NCBI GenBank assembly: GCA_030631445.1
Contig: DAOVLD010000027.1
Location: 1 to 12,398 of the forward strand
DNA: 12,398 nt
DNA from: Bacteroidota bacterium
Lineage (GTDB): Bacteria > Bacteroidota > Bacteroidia > Bacteroidales > VadinHA17
Direction: 5' to 3'
Shown: positions 1 to 5,587 of the stretch, piece by piece
How positions within the stretch are numbered: position 1 is the stretch's first letter
How the letters are laid out: the number at the start of each line of letters is the position of its first letter
Program-made: the position numbers and the translations under genes
Notes under the pieces: model-generated
Databases searched by the model: none
Told to the model about the DNA's origin: nothing
What the model saw: only the letters and a program-made list of their open reading frames with translations

Positions 1-854
1 ATTGTTTCAACAAACTGGTAATATAATGAGTCATTGTTTATGATCATTCCGGCAGTTCCTGTGCCATCATTTATTTTTATTAGAATTGAATTGAGATTTG
101 CCAGCGACTGGTCAAGGTTGTTAATTGATGAACGGATATTTAATTGGGCGATTGAATCGCTAACTGATGCAAGATTTTCAAGTGTTCTTGTTAATTCATC
201 GTTGTTCTTTGCAAGGTTTCGTGTAATTGATTCTATATTAGCCATAGTTTCTGCAAATGACCCGTCTTTTTTTGCAACCATAGTATCTAAAGCACCAAGT
301 GTGTTTTTTATATGTCTGACACTTTCACCCAGATCATTGCTAAAGTTACTATTGAAGGTGTAATGAAGAATTGAAAGCACCGAATCAATTGAAACCATTA
401 GGTTTTCAGCTTTCTCTTTAAGTGGATAAAGTTGTTCTCCTATTTGATCCTGCAAAGCGATTTCAATCTGTCCTTTAAGAGTGTCTCCATTGTTAACAAA
501 ACTTTCTCCATCACCTGTTACTAACCTGATAGCTTTTGTGCCCAGCAGATCTGAGTTGTAAATTTCAGCTATGGTATTCAATGGTAAATTTACCTGCTCT
601 TCAATGGATAATCTAACTTCCAGTTCACATGTTTTTTCCGGGACGAATCCAATGCGACTAACTGTTCCTATTTTATAGCCATTTAATGTTACAGGAGATG
701 ATTCTTCCAGCCCGTTTATTTCATCAAAGAAAATATAATAATGAACAGATGAACTCAGGATATCATGTCCTTTCATAAAATTATAGCCCCAGATAAACAT
801 AGCCAGTATAACAAAAACTGCAAATCCGATCTTTACTTCGTGTGATATTTTCAT
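1..854 (-). CDS. MlaD-like MCE-domain protein (3' end beyond window)
   Basis: This reading frame runs leftwards from an ATG at 852-854 and stays open to the window edge, giving 284 residues without a stop; the C-terminus is missing. A single N-terminal membrane anchor is seen at about residues 8-28 (VKIGFAVFVILAMFIWGYNF). An MCE domain follows at about 35-130, with the typical NGLEESSPVTLNGYKIGTV segment (47-65) and the SDLLGTKAIRL segment (101-111). After that comes a long helical region with heptad-like Leu/Ile spacing (about 140-265), as in MlaD/Mce proteins that form a periplasmic channel. Family members bind phospholipids or other hydrophobic molecules and work with an MlaE/MlaF ABC transporter; no transporter gene is in view. 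The gene lies downstream of the amidase on the same strand but 327 bp away across a repeat-rich gap, so co-transcription is uncertain. No clear Shine-Dalgarno site is seen. The family call is firm; the substrate is unknown. Confidence 0.9.
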   Translation of the reverse strand, partial: MKISHEVKIGFAVFVILAMFIWGYNFMKGHDILSSSVHYYIFFDEINGLEESSPVTLNGYKIGTVSRIGFVPEKTCELEVRLSIEEQVNLPLNTIAEIYNSDLLGTKAIRLVTGDGESFVNNGDTLKGQIEIALQDQIGEQLYPLKEKAENLMVSIDSVLSILHYTFNSNFSNDLGESVRHIKNTLGALDTMVAKKDGSFAETMANIESITRNLAKNNDELTRTLENLASVSDSIAQLNIRSSINNLDQSLANLNSILIKINDGTGTAGMIINNDSLYYQFVET

Positions 855-929
855 TTTTAATCAGATATTTATTAATATTTATTGTGCTTCAGGATAATAT
901 ATAGTCATCCGGAAATATTTCTTCTTTTT

Positions 930-945
930 GGGTGCTGGGTGCTGG
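930..945. repeat. Tandem 7-mer duplication (gggtgct)
   Basis: The 7-mer gggtgct occurs twice in direct tandem, followed by gg as the start of a third copy. It is short and may be the remnant of a longer array. It sits just outside the AT-rich leader of the MlaD-like gene. Confidence 0.6.
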
Positions 946-959
946 TTAATTAACCTCAC

Positions 960-979
960 AGACAAGGCATGCCTTGTCT
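960..979. repeat. Perfect 20-bp palindrome
   Basis: The sequence agacaaggcatgccttgtct equals its own reverse complement, with the centre between 969 and 970. It could extrude as a short cruciform or bind a dimeric protein. It could also be the core of a dispersed REP-like intergenic element. It is not followed by a T-tract on either strand, so it does not look like a classical intrinsic terminator. Confidence 0.75.
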
Positions 980-1054
980 CTACAAAACATCTTCTCAAAC
1001 ATTTCTCCTCTTCTCATCTTCTCCTCTTCACTTCCCACACCCACTCACACACTC

Positions 1055-1184
1055 TCGTTCCATCGTTCCATCGTTCCATCGTTCTATCGTCCTATCGTCC
1101 TATCGTCCTATCGTTCTATCGTCCTATATCGTCCTATCGTCCTATCGTCCTATCGTTCTATCGTTCTATCGTTCTATCGTACTA
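1055..1184. repeat. 8-bp tandem array, 16 copies (TCGTYCYA / GATAGRAC)
   Basis: Sixteen consecutive 8-mers are seen. Units 1-3 read tcgttcca, unit 4 tcgttcta, units 5-7 tcgtccta, unit 8 tcgttcta, unit 9 tcgtccta, units 10-12 tcgtccta, units 13-15 tcgttcta and unit 16 tcgtacta. A 2-bp insertion (ta, 1127-1128) follows unit 9. On the minus strand the consensus is GATAGRAC. The right-hand unit overlaps the amidase gene end and supplies its TAG stop codon (1182-1184). The block of three tcc units plus one ttc unit appears twice (units 5-8 and 10-13), suggesting a 32-bp duplication. The pattern looks like a slippage-driven microsatellite. Confidence 0.95.
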
Positions 1185-2291
1185 TCTCTCCATACTTTCA
1201 AGTGCTTCCTGAACAGGAATAATTGTATCATTTCTTACTGCAATAAGGAAAGCACCTGGAAAGTCTTTTTGTAAAGTTTTACTGAAAGCTATGGTTTCAT
1301 CATATGTTCCCGAATCAAGAAGTGCATACTTGTAAGTCTTATTTATTTTAAATTCATAAATGTTCTTGTGTTCTTTAAAGAAATCTGAATCGAGTGAAAT
1401 TTGTTTATGTGACGAGGATATCTGAACCATAAAACGTATTGTGTTTTGTTCCTGAGCAATTATGAAATTGCTTTTATCCTCAATGTTCTTTTTATATTCT
1501 TTGAATGCCCTGTAAATGGCAGAGGCAATATGTTCTTGTCCTTGTTGTGAAATCAAGTACTTTTCCTCAGTGGGATTTGAAACAAATCCGGTTTCAATAA
1601 GAACACTGGGCATAGTTGTTTGAGCAAGAACAAGAAATCCTGCCTGACGAACACCCCTGTCATGTCTTTTTGCCCGTTCTCTAAACTGATCCTGAACAAA
1701 AGATGCAAACTCAAGACTCTGATCGAGATAAGTGTTTTGCATTAATGAAAAAATAATATAAGATTCCGGAGAATCAGGATCATAACCTTCGTATTTGGTT
1801 GTATAATCTTCCTCAAGTGTAATAACCGCATTTTCCTTCTGTGCTAAAGCAAGGTTCTCTTCGTTTTTATGAATTCCCATTGCATATGTAGATGGACCTG
1901 TAATACGCGAATTTTTATACCAGTCAGCATGGATCGAGATAAATAGATCCGCTTTGTTTTTATTGGCAATATCAGCTCTTTTATGAAGTTCGATAAACCT
2001 GTTGGTTTTTCTTGTATAAATTACCTTCACATCGCTAAAATTCTGTTCTATGTATTTACCGAGTTTTAATCCAATGCCCAGTACAATATCGGCTTCCCTG
2101 CATTTTCTACCCATGGTACCTGGATCTTTTCCTCCATGTCCGGGATCAATAACAATAGTCCACAAATTATTAGTGTCAATATTCTGTCCAAAAGCACTAT
2201 TCTGACAAAATAGAAATGCAATGATATATGAAATAAGTAAAACAACTACACGTTGCTTTAGAAAAATGGCATTATTTATGCGGTACCTCAT
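1182..2291 (-). CDS. N-acetylmuramoyl-L-alanine amidase (Amidase_3) with SPOR-like tail
   Basis: This is a secreted zinc amidase that cleaves the bond between N-acetylmuramic acid and L-alanine in peptidoglycan, acting in the periplasm in cell separation or wall turnover. Residues 14-29 form a hydrophobic signal segment, with likely cleavage after AFG (33-35). The Amidase_3 domain spans about 44-266. Zinc ligands are H52 in DPGHGG, E66 in CREADIVL and H121 in SIHAD; the catalytic glutamate is E233 in PSVLIETGFVSN. Residues 285-362 look like a SPOR-type domain (FMVQISSS near the start, KYALLDSGTYDETIAFSKTL, then FLIAVRND), which in this family binds glycan strands lacking stem peptides and targets proteins to division sites. 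The ATG at 2289-2291 places the signal peptide correctly. The stop codon lies in the last unit of an 8-bp tandem array. The gene is divergent from lptD and upstream of the MlaD-like gene. The domain call is firm; the SPOR assignment is by pattern only. Confidence 0.95.
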   Translation of the reverse strand: MRYRINNAIFLKQRVVVLLISYIIAFLFCQNSAFGQNIDTNNLWTIVIDPGHGGKDPGTMGRKCREADIVLGIGLKLGKYIEQNFSDVKVIYTRKTNRFIELHKRADIANKNKADLFISIHADWYKNSRITGPSTYAMGIHKNEENLALAQKENAVITLEEDYTTKYEGYDPDSPESYIIFSLMQNTYLDQSLEFASFVQDQFRERAKRHDRGVRQAGFLVLAQTTMPSVLIETGFVSNPTEEKYLISQQGQEHIASAIYRAFKEYKKNIEDKSNFIIAQEQNTIRFMVQISSSHKQISLDSDFFKEHKNIYEFKINKTYKYALLDSGTYDETIAFSKTLQKDFPGAFLIAVRNDTIIPVQEALESMER

Positions 2292-2396
2292 TCACGGAAA
2301 TTTGATTTTTTATTTAGCTTTGTCCCCGACCTGTTGGTATCAATTAATAACTGCTTTAATAGATAACCCCGATCACACAAAAATAGTATTAATAAA
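2292..2396. promoter_or_regulatory. Divergent promoter gap, amidase / lptD
   Basis: This 105-bp gap separates two divergent envelope genes and must hold both promoters unless transcription starts further away. TAGCTTTG at 2315-2322 (plus strand) fits the Bacteroidota -7 consensus TAnnTTTG for lptD. TATTTTTG on the minus strand at 2378-2385 fits it for the amidase. Neither has a convincing TTTG -33 box at 19-21 bp, so both are tentative. If both are used, the two transcripts would overlap by roughly 45 nt at their 5' ends. Confidence 0.3.
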
Positions 2397-5015
2397 TTGT
2401 TAAAAAAATACTTAATACCTGTATTCATTACTGCTACCTGGATTTTTTCAGGATGTCTGTCTTTTGGTCAGAATAATCCTGTAACACCCGGTAATACTAT
2501 AATACAACAGGATACGATTTCGGTTGATACCACCCGCACTGCTTCACAATCAGGTTCTGGTAATATTATAGAAGCTCCAATTGACTATAATTCAGAAGAC
2601 TCTTTACGCTTTGAAGTAAAAGACGGGAAAGTTTATTTATATGGTCAGGCAGTTGTGAATTATGAAGATATTGTTTTGGAAGCTGATTATATTGTGCTGG
2701 ATACAAAAAACAATGTGGTTATGGCAACCGGTTGGCCTGACAGTACAGGAACCATAGCGGGAAAACCTCATTTCAAAGATGGAGCTGAAGAATTTGATGC
2801 AGATACACTTGAATATAATTTCAAGACACAAAAAGGTATTATTAAAGGAATTATTACTGAAGAACAAGGGGGATACCTGCACAGTATACGAACAAAGAAA
2901 CATGCTAATGGTGAAATACATGTAAAATCGGGGAAATATACCACCTGTAATGCTGAACATCCTCATTTTTACATTGCTCTTACGAAAGCCAAAGTTATTC
3001 CTGATGATAAAATTGTTTCCGGTCCGGCTTACCTTGTTATTGAAGATCTACCATTACCGTTGATTCTTCCGTTTGGATTCTTTCCTAACCAAAAAGGGCG
3101 TGCATCAGGAGTTCTTATTCCTGATTATGGAGAAGAAAAAAATCGTGGGTTTTTCTTCAGAAACGGAGGTTATTATTTTGCATTAAGCGATTATGCCGAC
3201 CTGGCGATACGTGGAGATATTTATACTAATGGGACATATGGATTGCGATTAAGCTCAAGATATAAAAAACGGTATAAGTTTACGGGTAACTTAAATGCCA
3301 GGTATTATAAAAATGTATCAGGAGAGCAAGGGCTTCCAAATTATCGTTCATCAAGTGACTATTCCATTACCTGGTCACATTCTCAGGATCCCAAGAACAA
3401 TCCGGGCGCCAGCTTTTCCGGAAATGTCAACATGTCTTCCAGTAGCTATGATCAGAACCATGCTCGTACCTCGAATAGTTATCTGACAAATACTAAAACA
3501 TCCAGTATATCTTATTCCAGGAGATGGGAAGGAACGCCTTTTAATTTTTCAGCCAGTATGAACCATAGCCAGAACAGCAGAAACAAAACTGTAAGTCTGA
3601 ACCTGCCACGTGCAAATTTTAATATGAGTCGTATTTATCCATTTAAACCAAAGAACCAGGTTGGAGAAACTAAATGGTATCAAAATATTGAATTAAGCTA
3701 CCAGGCTAAGATGGATAACAGGATAAATACTACTGATGAAAAATTTCTGACTTCAGATATGTTTGATGAGATGAAAAATGGTTTTCAGCATTCAATCCCT
3801 CTGAGTACGGTTTTTCGCCCGTTTAATAACTTTTCTATATCACCGCAGGTCAGATATTCCGGAGTTTTTTATTCCCGCAGTATCGAAAGAAGTTGGGAGG
3901 ATAATCAAGTAGTTACCGACACTATTAAAGGAATCAGTTATGCTCATACAATGGTGCCTTCAATTTCTTTTGGATTTACTCCTAAGATATATGGTACGTT
4001 CACACCTCGGAATCCTGATTCAAAAATTATTGCTGTTCGTCATGTGATGAGTCCTGCAATATCTATGTCACTGGTACCGGATATGAGTGAAATTACTCCA
4101 AACTATTATCGTGAATACCAGACAGATACAATGGGCAGTACCCGTAAATATTCAATGTACGAATCTGAAATATACAGCACCCCTTCACTACCCGGTAGAA
4201 GCGGATCAATTTCTTTTTCTCTCAATAACAATATTGAAATGAAACTCAGGAACCTGGAAGATACAACAAAAGATGCACGCAAAGTTAAAATAATTGACAG
4301 GTTCAATTTCTCTACCAATTACAATATGTTTGCAGATTCACTTAATCTTGCTCCTGTTATTTTCCGGGGATCAACCAAACTTTTTAAAAAAGTCAGCCTG
4401 AGCTTTGGTGGTACTTTTGATCCATATGCGATTAACGAAAATGGTACAAGGATAAATACTTTTGAGATTAAACAAACCGGTAATCTATTTCGCGTAACAA
4501 GGTTGAATATGTCTGTAAACGCTTCTTTCAGTTCGAAAGCCGGAGGTGGTGGAGGAAGTGTAGATCCTTCAAGAAGTACACCTGCGGATATCAGACCGGA
4601 GGGTGGAGGAATAGGATTTGGTTCTGATGCAAGGGGACAGGATGAGGAGATTATTGAGGAGTTGGAGTATACTGATTTTAATGTACCTTGGACATTTTCA
4701 TTCAGATATAATTTTAACTGGTCAAAATTGGGCATAATGGAACCAAATATCACTCAAACTCTTAATTTTAATGGAAATCTCAGCCTCACTTCAAAATGGA
4801 AAATAGGTTTCAATTCAGGTTGGGATTTTAAGAATAAAGAGCTTACCTATACATCAGTGAATATTTCCCGAGATCTTCACTGCTGGCAGATGAGATTTTC
4901 ATGGATACCATTAGGGAGTCGGCAAAGTTATTCATTTACTATAAGTGCAAAATCAGCCATATTGAGCGATTTAAAATATGAAAAACGTAAAAGCTGGTAC
5001 GATCGTGATATATAG
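2397..5015 (+). CDS. lptD: LptD-type LPS-assembly outer-membrane protein
   Basis: This protein is expected to insert lipopolysaccharide into the outer leaflet of the outer membrane, as the last step of the Lpt pathway. The start is TTG (2397-2399): an in-frame TAA at 2364-2366 blocks extension, and the first internal ATG lies at residue 109, beyond the signal peptide. Residues 2-24 form a signal peptide with probable cleavage after SFG. An OstA/LptA-like beta-jellyroll spans about 65-185 (VKDGKVYLYGQAVVNYEDI, ATGWPDSTGTIAG). The hallmark junction follows: YTTCNAEHPHFYIALTKAKV, then PLILPFGFFP (221-230), RASGVLIPDYGE (235-246) and RNGGYYFALSDYADLAIRGD (255-274). From about 250 to 872 the sequence alternates as in a beta-barrel. 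A Gly-rich then acidic insert (about 715-757) probably forms a loop. C184 and C829 are the only cysteines outside the signal peptide. At 872 residues it is close to the size expected of Bacteroidota LptD. It is followed by ridA after 147 bp. Confidence 0.93.
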   Translation: MLKKYLIPVFITATWIFSGCLSFGQNNPVTPGNTIIQQDTISVDTTRTASQSGSGNIIEAPIDYNSEDSLRFEVKDGKVYLYGQAVVNYEDIVLEADYIVLDTKNNVVMATGWPDSTGTIAGKPHFKDGAEEFDADTLEYNFKTQKGIIKGIITEEQGGYLHSIRTKKHANGEIHVKSGKYTTCNAEHPHFYIALTKAKVIPDDKIVSGPAYLVIEDLPLPLILPFGFFPNQKGRASGVLIPDYGEEKNRGFFFRNGGYYFALSDYADLAIRGDIYTNGTYGLRLSSRYKKRYKFTGNLNARYYKNVSGEQGLPNYRSSSDYSITWSHSQDPKNNPGASFSGNVNMSSSSYDQNHARTSNSYLTNTKTSSISYSRRWEGTPFNFSASMNHSQNSRNKTVSLNLPRANFNMSRIYPFKPKNQVGETKWYQNIELSYQAKMDNRINTTDEKFLTSDMFDEMKNGFQHSIPLSTVFRPFNNFSISPQVRYSGVFYSRSIERSWEDNQVVTDTIKGISYAHTMVPSISFGFTPKIYGTFTPRNPDSKIIAVRHVMSPAISMSLVPDMSEITPNYYREYQTDTMGSTRKYSMYESEIYSTPSLPGRSGSISFSLNNNIEMKLRNLEDTTKDARKVKIIDRFNFSTNYNMFADSLNLAPVIFRGSTKLFKKVSLSFGGTFDPYAINENGTRINTFEIKQTGNLFRVTRLNMSVNASFSSKAGGGGGSVDPSRSTPADIRPEGGGIGFGSDARGQDEEIIEELEYTDFNVPWTFSFRYNFNWSKLGIMEPNITQTLNFNGNLSLTSKWKIGFNSGWDFKNKELTYTSVNISRDLHCWQMRFSWIPLGSRQSYSFTISAKSAILSDLKYEKRKSWYDRDI

Positions 5016-5025
5016 ATTGTTAGTA

Positions 5026-5052
5026 AATAGAGGGAATAGAGGGAATAAATGG
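5026..5052. repeat. 9-bp tandem repeat (aatagaggg)
   Basis: Two perfect copies of aatagaggg (5026-5034 and 5035-5043) are followed by a third copy, aataaatgg, matching at seven of nine positions (5044-5052). It begins 11 bp after the lptD stop codon. Confidence 0.75.
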
Positions 5053-5059
5053 AATGTTG

Positions 5060-5131
5060 AAAAGTTTGTAAAGTTAAAAGTTTGTAAAGTTCAACGCTTA
5101 CTTTTAACTTTATAACTTTATAACTTTTAAC
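5060..5131. repeat. 16-bp tandem duplication with diverged inverted partner
   Basis: The 16-mer aaaagtttgtaaagtt is repeated perfectly at 5060-5075 and 5076-5091. After a short spacer, aactttat is repeated at 5106-5113 and 5114-5121 and runs into aacttttaac. The segment 5073-5091 is nearly the reverse complement of 5114-5131 (one gap, one mismatch), so a stem of about 18 bp with a 22-nt loop is possible. It may serve as a weak terminator for lptD or be a decayed repeat element. Confidence 0.7.
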
Positions 5132-5162
5132 TATTATTATAATAATTCTTTAATTATCTTAT

Positions 5163-5540
5163 ATGAGAAAAGTAGTTAGTACTAAAAAAGCTCCGGGTAC
5201 AATTGGCCCTTATAGCCAGGCAGTTGAAGTAAGTGGTACATTGTATATTTCAGGTCAGGTACCAATCGATCCTGAAACAGGTAAGCTTAGCGGTGATACT
5301 ATAACTGAACAGACTGAACAGGTATTAAAGAATATCCGTTTTGTAGTGAATGCTGCAGGATATTCAATGAAAGAGATAGTGAAAACAACCTGTATGCTTC
5401 AGGATATGAATGATTTTGCAGAAATGAACAAAGCTTATGAGAAATTCTTCCCTGATAATCCTCCTGCAAGGGCTGCATATGAGGTTGCCAGGCTACCCCT
5501 GAATGTTAAAATTGAGATTGAAGCCATTGCAGCAAGGTAG
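5163..5540 (+). CDS. ridA: RidA family enamine/imine deaminase
   Basis: RidA proteins are small cytosolic trimers that hydrolyse reactive enamine/imine intermediates such as 2-aminoacrylate, released by PLP-dependent dehydratases; the products are 2-keto acids and ammonia, and PLP enzymes are protected from damage. The 125-residue length is typical. Family signatures are GPYSQAV (15-21), LYISGQVPIDPETG (27-40), KNIRFVVNAAG (56-66) and the C-terminal PPARAAYEVARLPLNVKIEI (100-119) leading into EAIA. The likely active-site residues Y17, R103 (substrate carboxylate) and E120 are present. The common Ser-Cys after PPAR is Ala-Ala here, which many homologues tolerate. The ATG at 5163-5165 gives the canonical N-terminus; an AT-only leader precedes it without a Shine-Dalgarno site. 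It is convergent with the giant gene, with 24 bp between the two stops. The presence of a PLP-type domain in that neighbour is suggestive but not evidence of a link. Confidence 0.96.
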   Translation: MRKVVSTKKAPGTIGPYSQAVEVSGTLYISGQVPIDPETGKLSGDTITEQTEQVLKNIRFVVNAAGYSMKEIVKTTCMLQDMNDFAEMNKAYEKFFPDNPPARAAYEVARLPLNVKIEIEAIAAR

Positions 5541-5550
5541 GAAAAGCTGA

Positions 5551-5587
5551 ACCGGATTATTTCATTACTTTTTACCGGTCTTTTTTG
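5551..5587. terminator. Weak hairpin shared by convergent gene ends
   Basis: ACCGG at 5551-5555 can pair with CCGGT at 5575-5579, leaving a 19-nt loop. A run of six T at 5581-5586 follows on the plus strand, so it could end ridA transcription. The right arm and the T-run lie inside the last codons of the convergent giant gene. On the minus strand the stem is followed only by a weak CTTTT, so terminator function for the giant gene is less likely. Confidence 0.35.

Larger units (their letters stand above)
855..1181. other. Repeat-rich intergenic gap between amidase and MlaD gene
   Basis: This 327-bp gap holds no convincing gene. From left to right it contains an AT-rich leader next to the MlaD start (855-905), a duplicated 7-mer gggtgct (930-945), a TTAATTAA site (946-953), a perfect 20-bp palindrome (960-979), a pyrimidine-rich stretch with almost no G (about 985-1054) and a 16-copy 8-bp array (1055-1184). 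Three overlapping plus-strand open frames cross it only because the array has no stop codons on that strand. I see no TAnnTTTG promoter element in front of the MlaD gene. Confidence 0.8.
5016..5162. other. lptD-ridA intergenic region with tandem and inverted repeats
   Basis: This 147-bp AT-rich gap carries a 9-bp tandem repeat just after the lptD stop, then a 16-bp perfect tandem repeat and a diverged inverted counterpart, then an AT-only run leading to the ridA start. The inverted pair could act as an lptD terminator, although no clean T-tract follows the stem. No TAnnTTTG element is visible for ridA. Confidence 0.6.

Noticed and set aside
34-363. 109-residue plus-strand open frame
   Set aside because: It is the antisense shadow of the MlaD-like gene, whose MCE motifs and membrane anchor are clear on the minus strand.
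1055-1184. CRISPR array
   Set aside because: The units are directly adjacent 8-mers with no spacers, and no cas genes are nearby; this is a microsatellite-like tandem repeat.
928-1274. Three overlapping plus-strand open frames with repeated HRSIVLS/SYRPIVLS-like peptides
   Set aside because: They exist only because the 8-bp array has no stop codons on that strand. There is no family resemblance or start signal, and the repeat peptides follow the nucleotide period.
2397-2468. LptD as a lipoprotein because of Cys at residue 20
   Set aside because: The residue three before the Cys is Phe and not the Leu expected in a lipobox, and LptD is an integral barrel; cleavage after SFG (22-24) fits a normal signal peptide.
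4319-4753. 144-residue minus-strand open frame inside lptD
   Set aside because: It is antisense to a well-supported LptD frame and has low-complexity Pro/Ser content caused by the Gly-rich coding stretch.
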